In this document: in pieces, positions 10,569 to 21,989 of the stretch
Layout of the letters: every line of letters begins with the position of its first letter
How positions within the stretch are numbered: position 1 is the first letter of the stretch
DNA from: Cryptomeria japonica
Lineage: Eukaryota > Streptophyta > Pinopsida > Cupressales > Cupressaceae
Direction of reading: 5' to 3'
DNA: 64,000 nt
NCBI RefSeq assembly: GCF_030272615.1
Contig: NC_081414.1
Span: 304,688,164 to 304,752,163, forward strand
Program-made: the position numbers and the translations under genes
Notes under the pieces: generated by a model
What the model was told of the DNA's origin: nothing
The model's input: only the letters and a program-made list of their open reading frames with translations
Database searches by the model: none

Positions 10569-12194
10569 TGGTGCAGGAGCACCTACCTATGAAGACATGA
10601 CGCAAGAACAAGATTATTTCAAATTATCTAGAAGGAATGTAATAAGGCCCTATGGGTCCTTTCTTTTTATAATTTAGTGTCCTAAGAGTGTCACAAGTTT
10701 GTCCATGTTTGGGTGAAATTTTCATCTAGGGTCTACTAGAGAAAATTGAGTCAATAAGGGTCACAATGGTCTAAATTGAGGGATCAAGTGACCACAAGTC
10801 TATTTGATTTATTTTTTATGTTTTAGAATCAAATGTAATCAACTATGATAGTCTGGAGTCTAAGTTGGTTGAATTATGCAAAAGTTGTCATATTATCGAT
10901 TTGTTGTCATGACAATTTTGCACTTTTTATAATTTGTGATTCTCCAACGGTCAGTTCGGTTTGAAAAATAGTTGGAGGAGGTTGTGTTAATTTGGTAAAC
11001 ACCTTTAAAGGCCCCAAACACTAAAGGATGTATGTTGTTTATTCTGGAAAGAAATTGAAGCATCAAGAGCTGTTGGAAACTCAAAGAAACCGCCTAATTT
11101 ATGTTGATTGCATACTGAAGGAGGATTGGCAAGAATGCTCATGGCATAGATCCTATAACTAGTTTTTTTTACCTTTATTTTTCTTTCAGTGTGAAGTCTT
11201 CAAGTGATCAATGCCCCATTCTACAAGAAAATCTCTATTAGGTAGCCTAAAACCCTTAAACCCCTAGGGTTTGACTGCAATAATGGGTTTTGGCCTATCA
11301 ATCCTTAACTAAACATTCTATCATTATAGGAGATGGTAGGCCACTGTATCATATGTCAGTACCAAAATAAATTAAGAGGACACAACAGGGCGAAGAGGAT
11401 GGAGAACTAACCCTAGGTTTGGCATCTCTATGTGACAGACCGATTTGATGAGTGCAGTGCGTGAGAATTGAGTCGTAGAGTACTGGAAAAAGGGTTTGAA
11501 TGTAATAGAAGAGTACTTTGGAGGTTTGCATAACATTTCATGGTCAGTGATGGTCACCCATTAGGAGAACCAAACTAGTTTGTGAAAGGCGTTCCGTCAA
11601 ATAGGTCTAATAGCCTTATTAGGTCTGTTAGTGCAACATTGGTTGGAATATATGCAATTTGGTCCGGTACTAGAAACTAGGATATTGTTTAGATCTCCCA
11701 AAAGGGTATCTGAAAACATAATTTGTTTGCCTAGATCCTCAGGGTGTCAAAATTTATCACATGATTCCTTCAAATGGAGGCCTAATAGCAACCGGTTCAG
11801 GTTTGTGGGCAGGTGAGTCAAGATTGATGTTCCAGTGGACCTAAACCATGAAATCATGTTTCATTTGTGTTAAGGTTTTGTGAGAACACCCCTCCAAGGT
11901 TCGTTGTGTTGAATTGGTCAAGTGGGCCATTCAAACTCTAAATCACAGTAGTAGCCCACTCATGTATGCAAGGGTGTGGGTAGTCACACAATAACTTGAT
12001 AAGTGTTAATTGTCTGTAAGTGGACATAGTGGAGCCCTGGGGTTTTCCAAGGTGTTGATTGGTTTCATTGAACCATTTCTTGACTTGGTGATTGTGTAAT
12101 GATCTTTGGGAACAAGGATTACTGGTTGAGACTGAGAGCCTTAGAGGTTGGCTGGTTCAAGGTCACCTCCTTCTAGTCTATCACCTCCTCATCA
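10569..12194 (+). repeat. Element B 3' LTR (1626 bp)
   Basis: This is a direct repeat of 3147-4664 with the same TGGTGCAGG start and CTCATCA end, followed at once by the CACTT duplication. The sequence just before it (aatttcacctagggatta) is a weak polypurine tract. Relative to the 5' LTR it has two extra stretches of about 20 and about 80 bp. Confidence 0.92.
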
Positions 12195-12199
12195 CACTT
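12195..12199 (+). repeat. Target-site duplication CACTT, right copy, of element B
   Basis: It matches 3142-3146 exactly and adjoins the right LTR end of element B. Confidence 0.92.
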
Positions 12200-13120
12200 G
12201 CAGCTAGTCACATGAGAGAAATGATGAGGAATCGCCATCCTACTTTTGATAGCCTAGTTAGTGGCCTAGAGGTGGAGACTTGGCTACTAGACTTGAGTAG
12301 GTGTTTTGCTATGCACCTGTGTAGCAATAACACCAAGGCAAGATGTGTGATTATGCATCTTCTTGATTTTTCAATGACATGGTGGCATACTGAGGAGTAG
12401 AAGTTGTGTTGGGACATAGTGACAATATCTTGGGTGTTGTTTATGGAGGGGTTTCGTGTTCGATTTATTTTAGAGCATTGGAGGCAAAGGAAGGTTGATG
12501 AGTTCCATGACTTGAGGTAGTAGAGGATAGTTGTGGAGTAGTATGAGCATAGGTTCTTTGAGCTTAGTCAGTGTGTTGGGATTGCATATGATGAGTCAAT
12601 GTTGATTCAACACTTTGTGAGAGGTCTCAGTGATCGTATTAGTGGTGAGGTTCGGGTGCACGAACCTAAGACTTTGGAGGTAGTTGTAGATAAGGCAAGG
12701 ATAGTGAAGGAAAATCTTTCCTTAGCTTTAGGAGGTGCGATGGGTGGAGAGGTAGTTAGAGAACCAGTTATAGGATCTATTGTGAGAGGTTCTTAGTCGC
12801 AGACTTCAAATGTTGCTAGGAGCCATCCTTCTTCTTTCCGCAGTGGTCAATGGTTTAACAAGATGCATCCTTAGGGTTAGAGTTTTGTGCGAGGTGCTAG
12901 ATTTTAGGTTGGCAAGAGTCATAGTCATCAGCATGATAGGAGGACTACTCCTTCTCAACCAGTGTAGAGTTCTCAGCCAGCTTTGAGTAGAGGCAATGTT
13001 CAACAATCGAGTGTTACTCCAATGAGTAGAGGATTTTTGTAGGAGAGATTGCTTTTGGTGTGGGCAGCCAGGACATATTGCCATTGATTGTCCTCAGTGG
13101 CCTTCTCAGATGTTAGGGTA
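12200..13120 (+). pseudogene. gag: Element A gag, C-terminal part with zinc knuckle
   Basis: The frame entering from 3146 continues here (AASHMREMMRNRHP, then a capsid region with LVSGLEVETW, and LSDRISGEVRVHEP at about 12,630). In-frame stops are frequent (12,398-12,400, two near 12,520, 12,539, and 12,794-12,796). A frameshift of one base near the T run at 13,034 moves the frame. The CCHC knuckle CFWCGQPGHIAIDC (13,050-13,091) follows in the new frame. Gag would assemble the particle and bind RNA. The erosion is heavier than in the other elements, in line with greater age. Confidence 0.85.
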
Positions 13121-13680
13121 GCACAAGCTAGCTACTTCTAAGCCTACAGTTGGAGATGCAGGTAGGTCACATCATGTATTTGTGGCAATTGATCACCATC
13201 AGGCTAAGCATCAAGCCACCACTGTGGAGACATCAGGTGTGATAGGTGGTACCTCTTGTTCATTGTTATTTGATTCAGAAGCACTAGATTCTTTTATTTC
13301 TCCTTTTCTAGTAGAACGATGCGGCCTTGCTAAGATGAAGCAGGATGATAGGTGGCAAGTAGAGTTAGCTATAGGATCCAAGGTGGCAGTGGATTCCCTT
13401 GTGCTTGGTTGTCCTTTAACTTTGGGAGATTTTCATACTGTTGTGGATCTTCATATCATGTCTTTGGGATCTTATGATGTGGTTCTTAGTATGGATTAGA
13501 TTGGATCTCATAGAGCTCAAATAGATTGTAGAGGTAAGAGAGTGTAGTGTGTGGATGATAGAGGAGAGAGTGTGGAGATTGTGGGTATTCAGAGACCTAT
13601 CTCTCTTTGCATGATTTCCACCATGTAGATGAAGAGGTGTGTGTGTGTGTGTAAGGGTTGCCAGTTGTTTGCAGTTAGAG
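13121..13680 (+). pseudogene. pol: Element A protease region
   Basis: The open part at 13,182-13,499 contains SCSLLFDSEALDSFIS, where the usual protease triad D-S/T-G-A reads DSEA, so the catalytic glycine is lost. LGSYDVVLSMD follows, the conserved second segment where element proteases have ILGMDW. The codon after the final Asp is TAG where Trp is usual. A short GT run (13,637-13,652) lies in the linker to RT. Confidence 0.8.
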
Positions 13681-15100
13681 TGAAGGAGGTGGATGAGGGA
13701 TTTAGTTTAGAGGATTTATTGCAGTAGCATCCTATCCTTCAAGAGTTTGTAGATGTTTTTCCTGGTGAGATTTTGGGTGTGTTGCCTCAGCGAGATATTG
13801 ATTTCCGGATTGATTTGGTGTCAAGAGCTAATCCTATCTCTAAGGCTCCATAACGGATGACCTTGTAGGAGTTGAGTGAGTTGAGGGTTCAGTTGGAGGA
13901 GTTGATGGCAAAGGGGTTTATCTATCCTAGTGTGTCCCCTTGAAGTGCACCTATGTTGTTTGTGAAGAAGAAGGATGGATCTCTTCATCTGTACATTGAT
14001 TATAGGCAACTGAATAAGGTGATGATGAAGAACCGATAACCTTTGCCCAGGATACATGACTTATTTGGTCAGATTAAGGATGTAAAGGTCTTTTCCAAGA
14101 TTGACCTTAAGTCTAGATATCACCAAATGAGGATTCATAAGGCAGACATTCATCGCACAACATTTTGTACTAGATATAGATATTATGAGTTCATAGTGGT
14201 ACCGTTTGGTCTCATGAATGTACCATCATTTTTCATGAGCTTGATGAATGGTGTATTCAGGACCTATTTGGACAGATTTGTGCTAGTATTTTTTTATAAT
14301 ATTCGGGTGTTCTCGAGATCAGTTGAGAAGAATGAGGACTATTTGAGATACGTTTTGCAATGCCTATGGGAGAATCTATTGTACACCAATATGGCGAAGT
14401 GTGAGTTCTTCCAGTCAGAGGTTCGGTATCTTGGTCATGTGATTTTAGGATAGGGTATCACAGTTGATCCCTCTAAGATATAGACAATTGTTGATTGGCC
14501 AGCACCCACTAATGTGGGTGAGGTTCATAGCTTTATGGGTCTTGCAGAATATTATCACAGGTTTGTTCAATATTTCTCTAGGATAGCCCATCCTATCACT
14601 TCTCTTTAGAGGAAAGGGAAGAAGTTTGTTTGGACAAAGTAGTGTGAGACAACATTTCGGATCCTTAAGGAGTGTTTGATTAGTGCACCTATTCTAGCAG
14701 TGCCAGATCCTTTAGGAGATTTTATAGTGTGCACAGATGCTTATTTGGAGGGTCTAGGAACAGTGTTGATGTAGTATGGTCGTGTGATTGCATATGAGTC
14801 ATGTAAACTCAAAGATCATGAGCATAATCTCCCTACCCATGACCTATAGTTAGTGCCAATGGTTCATGCTTTGGTTAGATAGAGCTATTTTCTTCTTAGG
14901 CATAGATTCGAGTTGCATAGTGATCACCGTAGTTTGCAGTATATCTTCACACAGCCGAATTTGAATGCTAGGCAGAGGCGTTGGATGGAGTTTCTTTGTG
15001 AGTATGACTTTGAGGTGAGATATATCCAAGGTAAGGAGAATGAGGTAGCATATGCATTGAGCTGCAGGAGGCATGAGATCTCAGCAGTGTCTCTTAGTGT
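13681..15100 (+). pseudogene. pol: Element A reverse transcriptase and RNase H (active site destroyed)
   Basis: RT landmarks are readable: [47 protein letters not shown], and then VFFYNIRVFS at about 14,285-14,315, where the family has the x-DD box. Both catalytic Asp residues are gone. RNase H follows with CTDAYLEGLGTVLM and HSDHRSLQYI. In-frame stops at 14,451, 14,479, 14,608, 14,640, 14,773, 14,848 and 14,879 (approximate) are almost all TAG. The element cannot reverse transcribe. Confidence 0.88.
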
Positions 15101-16319
15101 GGATTTGAGGAGTCATATCCTTAGTTCCCTTCCCTCAAATGTGTGGTACCAAGAGGTTATTGCAGAAGTTTCCATAGGTAGAGCTCTTGAGGGAAGATAT
15201 GTGGGTTATTCAATTGAGTCTGATGGTCTTCTCAGGCATTTGGGACATATTTATGTTCCACCATCAGACAATCTCTGAGATTTGATCATGTCAAAGGCAC
15301 ATCGTGCACCTTACTCGGCACATCCAGGTGTCAAGAAGATGCACACAGACTTTAGAAAGATATATCATTGGGTCGGTATGAGAAATATTGTAGATTTTGT
15401 GTCATGATGCTTAGGGTGTCAGTGAGTGAAGGCGGAACATCAACATCCAACAGGATTATTACAGTCAAACTTGGTTCCAGGATGGAAATGGGATATCATA
15501 TATATGGATTTTATAGTTGGATTGCCTACGTCTTCTCGTCGTCATGATGCTATTATGGTCACTATTGATAGGTTGACCAAGGTGGCACACTTTTCTCCGA
15601 TCAGGTCATCATATACCGTAGTGATAGTAGCTCATATTTTCATGGAGGGAGTAGTGAGATTGCATGGTATTCCTCAACGTATTATTTTAGATCGTGATCC
15701 AGTGTTCACATCAACCTTTTGGACTACTCTTCAACATGATTTAAGGATGCAAGTGAACTTTAGTTCAACATATCATCCTAAGACAAATGGTTAGACAGAG
15801 TGGATTAATCAGATTTTGGAGGACATGTTAAGGATATATGTTATGGCTCAGCAATCACATTGGGAGGATTATCTCTATTTGGTGGAGTTTGCTTACAACA
15901 ATGGTTACTATAGTTCTATTGGTATATCTCCTTTTCAGGCTTTATACGGTAGACCATGTCATACACCTTTAAGTTGGGGTCGTTTGGATGACAGAGTGTC
16001 TATTGGTTTAAACATGTTTCAAGATATGGAGTAGTAGGTGGCTCACATCAGAGAGAATTTGGTAGTGGTACAAGATAGACAAAAGAAATATGCAGATGCT
16101 CATCATGTAGATAGGCAGTTTTCAGTTGGTGATGAGGTGTTTTTGAGAGTTTGCCCACAAAAGAGCCTGATCTTTTATGGAAAAATCTCTAAGTTGGTAC
16201 CTCGGTTTGTAGGACCTTTCGAGATTTTGGAGAGGATTGATCATGTGGCTTATCGCCTTGCCTTGCCACCTAGCTTATCTCGCATCCATGATGTGTTTCA
16301 TGTTTCAATTTTAATATAA
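15101..16319 (+). pseudogene. pol: Element A integrase (broken)
   Basis: The HHCC region (HRAPYSAHPGVKKMH, then CLGCQ) precedes the core, where all three catalytic positions are still visible: Asp in YMDFIVGLP, Asp in ILDRDPVF and Glu in TEWINQ. The last is preceded by a TAG. The segment from YADAHHVDRQFSVGDEVFL to FVGPFEIL is the GPY/F module of the integrase C-terminus. In-frame stops occur near 15,278, 15,405, 15,793 and 16,034. The frame shifts at about 16,313-16,320, just before the chromodomain. Confidence 0.88.
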
Positions 16320-16548
16320 TCCTGATGTATCGCATATTTTGGATTGGAATGCATTGCAGGTCGAGGATGGGCAGCTTTCTTTGGAGCCCGTGTGCATTCT
16401 TCAGCGTTGAGAGATGTTCCTCAGAGGTCAGAGCATAGAGAAGGTAAGCGTCCAATGGGATCTAATTGATGATTCTTTAGCTACATGGGAGGATGTAGCG
16501 CGGATGAGAGAGATATAACCCTATTTGTTCTTAGGCTTCCAGGAGTAA
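16320..16548 (+). pseudogene. pol: Element A chromodomain, Tekay type
   Basis: In the shifted frame this encodes PDVSHILDWN, LEPVCILQR, a TGA, then EMFLRGQSIEKVSVQWDLID and SLATWEDVARMREI. The LEPxxIL, VQW and ATWED positions are those of Tekay-clade chromodomains, which end near a YPxLF-like sequence as here. Stops are at 16,402-16,404 (TGA), 16,516 (TAA) and the terminal TAA at 16,546-16,548. Confidence 0.87.
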
Positions 16549-16552
16549 GCCT

Positions 16553-16569
16553 AGGAAAAGGGGGGAGAA
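16553..16569 (+). promoter_or_regulatory. Element A polypurine tract
   Basis: The purine-only run aggaaaaggggggagaa lies directly before the TG that starts the 3' LTR. It would prime plus-strand DNA synthesis and fixes the left edge of the 3' LTR. Confidence 0.9.
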
Positions 16570-16963
16570 TGTAGTGTCCCTCCTTGACTTCACTTGACTT
16601 GAATTTTTATTTCATGAATGATAGACTTACCTAGACTATTTATGATGTTTTGTATTATGATTATATATGTGTCTTAGTTACTCACTATGATGCTAGACAT
16701 TATTGGACATATGCTATTTTGATGATTTAGATGGATGATGATACTATCATCATTGATCATGTGATTTGATGGATATATGTGTTTGATGGATCATATATGT
16801 TGGATGGATTCTATATGCATTACTATGTTGATGGATTATTGATAGTTTATATTGATCATGGATTTGATGCTATTGTATGACTGTCTTCATGAGAGGGATG
16901 ATGTCACATCACTCATTGTGAGCAGGATGTGTCGTTGTGATTCCCTATCACTTTCCTGTTATG

Positions 16964-16985
16964 ATATATATATATATATATATAT
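16964..16985. repeat. (AT)n microsatellite
   Basis: This is an uninterrupted alternating AT run of about 22 bases in the element A 3' LTR. Confidence 0.95.
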
Positions 16986-18617
16986 GTTGTATCACTTCTT
17001 TGTGGTTGGAGGATTTTCAAGTACCAGACACCGACTCCACCTAGCTCCATAGTTCTGAACGTGTCTTTAAATCCAATGGCATGTGGTTCGTAGATGATAT
17101 GAGTTCCCCTCACATACTCTAGGTCTAAGTTGTTCACCTTGAGTCGTCAGCATCTTGGCATAATTCACCATGTCAGTCAATAAGTTGTGGTTTTGTGAGT
17201 ATGTTATGGTGTTGTGAGTATGCAAGTGTTTATGGATTTATTTAATTAATTGTTGGTTTATTTGATGTATTTATGTGTGATTTTATAGTTAATAATGTTT
17301 AATTTAATTTATTAGATTATTGGCCTTTTGAGTATTTAATTATTTGATATTTAATGTTTATTTATTTAATATTGATTTATGATTTATTCAATATTTATTG
17401 TCTAATTTATATTTGTGGTTTATTTATTTATTTAGTGTTTAATATTTATTGTGGTTTTTATTTTATAAGCCTTTGGGTTATTTATTTAATTACCCATTTG
17501 ATTTATTTAATCTTATCCTATAGTATTTGTATAGTTTAATTATTATTTATGTGGGGGATAATAAAGTTTCTCATATTATGTCTTTTTACATCCCACTTAT
17601 ATTTATAAAAGTGCTTTATATTATTCCTACCTACCCTTGATTCTCATTGGATGAATTTGAAATGAGAAATAAAAATAGAACCTAAAGTGGGTTGGTGAGA
17701 TATATTCCCAAAAGGAATATTTTGATTGGTTGTTTTGGAGGATAGGGTTTAGGTTTGGTTTTCTTTTATTCGGCAGCCTATGCTTGTTGTCGGGTTACCG
17801 TTCTTGAATCTTTTTGCAAATTTTGATTTCGAGAGTTTGGATTTTGGCTTTGGAGTTTGTTGGATTTTTGTGGGCACTTCTTTAACTTCCTTCCATCACT
17901 TCTAATCCAGGTTGGAGGTCTTCCCTTTGAAGATTTATTTTCAGTTTGTGTGTTTTCTCTGTGTTTGCAAATCTGGCCGTGTGCGGGAATATTTTGGGAA
18001 ATATTATTTGATATAGTTTGGAAAGAAATATTTCCTTGTATAGATTATATTATATAGTTTTAACTTTAGTTGGGGAAAATTAATCTATTTTTATTGGCTG
18101 TGAGTTGTCGTGAATGGTCGGCATTGCCGATTTTGGATTTGGGTATTGTTGAACCTCTGTGTTTTGTTTTCTCTTTTGAATTTGAATTTCTAATGGTCGG
18201 GAGGCTTTTATTTGGTGATTATGAGTTATGGGAGTGATTGTTTCTCCCTCTGTGTGTTTTCTCTCCTGGACATTGTCGGAAGCCATTCTTCTACGTTTGC
18301 AGTAAGTTTTCTATATGCCTATCTTAGTTTGGAATTTTGTGTCTAGGATTTGGAAGGAGCTATTATTTTTATTTTGTGTTATTTAGAGTTTTGGATTGGT
18401 GATTATGGCTTCATCTATGTTTGTCTATGTCAGAAGCATGTATGGTTAATTTGGCCATATATTGAGTTATTATTTATGTTTATTTACTTGATTTATGGTA
18501 TTTATGTTGTCTTGTCTAGGCATCATTCCTCAATTTGGTTATACGACAAGCATTTTTTCTTGATTTTTAATTTGGTTTTGAATTTTCTGGCTTTATCTAT
18601 AAATTTTTGGTACTGAG

Positions 18618-18860
18618 TCAAATGCGCTAAATATTTTATCATATGCGCCAGTTATTTAGTTATATGCGCTACTTATTTAGTTATATGCGCTACTTATTTA
18701 TATGTGCTAAGCTATTAGGCATATGCATCATTCTTTTTGATATATGCATAAAACATTGATCAGATGCACTTTAGGATTTATCAAAAACACTTCCGAACTA
18801 ATCAAATGTGCCTCAGGGTTTGTCATATTCGCCATTTTGTTACTCAAATGCGCTAATCTG
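18618..18860 (+). repeat. Array of degenerate atGCGCta motifs in the element A LTR
   Basis: About twelve copies of a short motif of the form atatGCGCtA (variants with gtgc, gcat or gcac) occur every 18-25 bases, for example near 18,622, 18,644, 18,665 and 18,686. Two neighbouring units are near-identical (tatatgcgctacttatttag). The array is AT-rich apart from the GCGC core. It is reminiscent of, but not the same as, the agcgct arrays in element C. Confidence 0.8.
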
Positions 18861-19444
18861 GTTTATTTGAGTATTTCTCCAATTTGACAATCTATGAAGT
18901 CATTTTCTGATCTGATTTTTGTACCAGAGGCATTTGGTAGTCTATGGATGTTTTCCAGATCTAGCATTTTAATAGATTGATAATTCTTTTATAGTTTTTG
19001 CTTCTATATGATGTTGTGTTTCACTATTTTGGATTTATGCTCTCTTCATGTTGAGAAGCCATAATAGAGAGGATTGATTTATTGTTCTCAGATTAGCAAG
19101 TTGATGTGCCTTATTGCTTGTATTCTATTCATGTATTGTGACAAATTTTGGTTTCTCCTTTATGGCTTGAAGATTGATTATGCTATGAGGCTACTTGTTG
19201 TTTACTTTGCATTACAATTATTGGATGACCATGTATGTCTATGGTTGCATGATGTCCACCATGGTGTTTAGATTTTCATGTTAATTATGAGCCTCTTGTT
19301 ATATTTATGTCTTGGGTCCATGTTACGGGGAGTGGGATTCCTTGTGATGACCGAGGTCACGAGAGATAAGCTTGCATGAGGTTCCTTGTAAGGATGCATG
19401 AAGTCTAGATCACCAAGGCACATTCAAAGTTTACCATGATTTGT

Positions 19445-20090
19445 AAATAAGTGATAACATTAATAAAGAATTAATGGGATGGGTAGTTACATTCACTAAT
19501 AAAGATAATTAATAGTTGAGCCCCATGACTTGATCCTAGGGAGGATGTTTTAGGATAGGCATGGGAAGTCCGTTGCAATGGCTAGTCAATCTCCCTTTGT
19601 CTCTCATAGGTTGAGATGGCTCCACATGTCCATCAAGCTTGTGTTTTGTGTTATAGTATTTGAGGATGGCATGTAATGACACTCCACTCCTACATGTGAC
19701 CCCTTGTTGATTTGCATTTATGACTTGATGATTTGTAAGCCTCTGGGAGTTTCTTCTTGTGGTTTCTTGTGATTGGTTCTTGCTTGAGAGTCCTTGTATT
19801 GTTAGTCTCCTTGGTTGCTAGGTGTCATCTTAGGTCTATAGTGTGTGTTGGGACCTTGTGTCATCTCCTAACATAGGGGGTGGTTCCTTTGGTTCTACAT
19901 GGTCGGGTGGTTGGTGCTTTTGAACATTGGGATATTCTCTTGGATTCATCATGCGTGGATGTAGATTCTTCTCATAGTTGCAGTTATGGATATTTCTTGT
20001 AGAAGATTTATGTAATGGATATCTTGGGTTCACGTAGTGTATTATCATGTAAAGATTTAGATGTATTAGGAAGAGCCATGTTGATTATGG
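19445..20090 (+). repeat. LTR segment shared with 177-795
   Basis: This is a direct repeat of about 620 bp, 19.3 kb apart from its partner, about 93% identical by eye. It links the two LTRs of element A. Confidence 0.88.
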
Positions 20091-20093
20091 GAT

Positions 20094-21989
20094 CCTATAG
20101 TCTCTTTGATTAAGAATATGATAGCATCTTGGAAGAATAATTGGTTATCCCTAGCTAGGCGAATTTTGTTAATCAAATTTGTCTTGGCAACACTTCCAAA
20201 CTACATTATGTCAATCCTACCCATGCCCACAAAGATTAAATAATAGTTGGAATCTCTCCTTAAGCAATTTCTTTGGAAGAGTAGTAGAGATACAAACGAT
20301 AAAGTCAATTTATTGGCCTGGGAGAAAGTATGCTTCCCTAAAATTTATGGGGGATAGGTATACCAAATTTTGAAGATAGAAAAACTGCTCTAGGGTCCAA
20401 GCTCGTGTGGAAGTTGTATTCAGACTCCACCTCTACCTGGATTGCTATTATTAGAAGTAAGTGTCTGGATTCGAAGGAACTCAAAAGAATATTACAGTTA
20501 TAGATCCTCCAAAAGGTTCCAAAATGTGGAATTTCCTCTTACAAATTTTACAAATTTGAGAGAGCTTGATGCCCAATCTATCCTGGATTGTACATGATGG
20601 TAGATCAATAATAGTCTAAGAGGATTCATGGAATAGTTCTCCTCCTTTGGATAGTATTATGGGGTTGGATGACATTAATGCAATTTTATAGACCACTTGG
20701 GGACCCCTTTTAAGCAGCTATATCCATCCTTCATTGGTTAATGGTTGTTGGAAAGTGAACTTGAAACACTTTGATAATATCTATGCTCCACTTATGCAGA
20801 AACAATTACTAGACATGGAACTAAAGAGAAGATTGTTCTTTTACAAAGGGACACAAGACAAGCTGATCTAGCTTCCCTCTAAATCAATTTCCTACTCAGT
20901 AAAGGAAGGTTTTAAGCAGTTGTCTTCTCATGGTCTTGAATATCCATCCAGAAATTTTTTTATTTTGCTAGAAGGGATGTGGTTTACAAAAGGCAGTATC
21001 ATTTGCATGGTTAGCCTTAAACTATATAATTCTAACAAATGATAGATTAGAACTTTTAAGGATTGCTCAACCTTTTGAATGTGTATTCTATAGTCAGACT
21101 ATTGAGACTACTAGCCACCTACTTTTGGGATGTGTAGTGGCACAAGAATGTTGGAAATGGTTACTCAATAAACTATTGTGGGCCTCTCCTTTACAATCAT
21201 CGTTAACTGAGGTGTTTGAATCATGATCAAAACTCTTTGTAGATTCTTTTTATGTGGTTATTTGGGAAATGTCTCCTACTATACTCATTTGGAATATCTG
21301 GTGGGAAAGGAACCGACATATATTTTGAAAGAAATTTCAAAATGTTTACGACATGATAGACAAAATAGAAATTACAATCATAGAATCAGTCAATGCTCAT
21401 ACAGCTAAGTTCAAAAAATTGACTCCTCTTTCACCTCATAGGATAATAATCTAATGGTAGGTTGGAAACATTTGAAACTCCCTTTTAAAGGAAGTTTGAT
21501 GGTAAATGCACACACGAGGATCAATAGGAAATAAATCAGATGGAGACCTCCTCAAATGAACTTCTTCAAGCTAAATTTTGATGGGGCTGCGAAGGAAAAC
21601 CCAGGAGTGTCTAGAATTGGGAGTGTGCTTAGAGATCATGTATAGGTTAGTTCGTGAGAGCAGGGTATGCAAGAATCCCAGACAACACAAATGATGTGGT
21701 AGAGGCCAGAGCTTTGTTATTTTCTATCAACCTTGCCATTATGGACTAAGTCAAATTTCTAGAAATTGAAGGGGATTCCATGAATATTATTTCAGCATTA
21801 AAAAAATTCCATGCTCCCAATTGGAAAATAGACTACATTATTCAAGAAGCTAGAGAGAGGATTTCAGTTTTACCAAGATATAACATTGTCCACTATTATA
21901 GGGAAGCTAATCAACTAGCAGACTTATTGGTCAATAGGGGATGTGAATCAAATGAGGAGAAATTTCTATCACCTTTGCAGGTTTAGGAT
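20094..21989 (+). pseudogene. 5'-truncated L1-type LINE ORF2 remnant (RT end, zf-RVT, RNase H)
   Basis: The first 300 bases encode the end of a plant LINE reverse transcriptase: SWKNNWLSLARRILLIKF, LATLPNYIMSILPMP, LKQFLWKS and LLAWEKVCFPK. Around 21,000-21,200, in another frame, the zf-RVT segment is visible (FAWLALNYIIL, then CVF..HLLLGC). A C-terminal RNase H of the plant L1 type follows from about 21,545: FFKLNFDGAAKENPG, VVEARALLFSINLA, EGDSMNIISAL and REANQLADLLVNRG, so the D-E-D-D residues are kept. Frameshifts and many stops make it inactive. The endonuclease and most of RT are absent, as in ordinary 5' truncation during target-primed insertion. I could not find a poly-A tail or TSD. 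Confidence 0.85.

Larger units (their letters stand above)
3147..12194 (+). mobile_element. Element B: Ty3/gypsy chromovirus inside element A gag, TSD CACTT
   Basis: LTRs at 3147-4664 and 10,569-12,194 share the start TGGTGCAGGAGCAC and the end CCTCCTCATCA, with a PBS at 4668. Between them is one gag-pol frame (gag with zinc knuckle, protease, RT, RNase H, integrase, chromodomain). Perfect CACTT duplications flank the element, and removing it rejoins the gag of element A in frame. The LTRs differ by roughly 8-10% by eye. The 3' LTR also has about 80 bp (around 11,283-11,370) and about 20 bp (around 10,659-10,680) that the 5' LTR lacks. A chromodomain places it among chromoviruses. I cannot assign the clade more finely. 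Confidence 0.93.
177..20093 (+). mobile_element. Element A: old Tekay-type Ty3/gypsy chromovirus, with nested insertions
   Basis: The parts in order are: 5' LTR (left end outside the window) to 2694, a tRNA-Met-type PBS at 2697, gag from 2868, zinc knuckle, protease, RT, RNase H, integrase, C-terminal chromodomain, polypurine tract at 16553-16569, and a 3' LTR starting TGTAGTGTCCC at 16570. The 3' LTR breaks off at about 20,093, where LINE sequence begins. The order RT-RNase H-integrase-chromodomain defines chromoviruses. The gag/pol style, the chromodomain and the very long LTRs fit the Tekay (Del) clade. Many in-frame stops, two frameshifts and a lost RT active site show it is dead. Insertions at 1600-2493 and 3147-12194 lie inside it. 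Confidence 0.85.
16570..20093 (+). repeat. Element A 3' LTR, truncated at the right
   Basis: It starts TGTAGTGTCCCTCC immediately after the polypurine tract. Positions 19,445-20,090 match 177-795 in the 5' LTR. At about 20,093 the match stops and LINE coding sequence begins, and the last 1 kb of the LTR is not seen further on. The T-rich stretch between has no supported gene. It holds an (AT)n microsatellite (16,964-16,985), a segment of T-rich DNA at 17,180-18,600 and the motif array at 18,618-18,860. The length (over 3.5 kb) fits the long LTRs of Tekay elements. Unrecognised nested insertions in it are possible. Confidence 0.75.
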
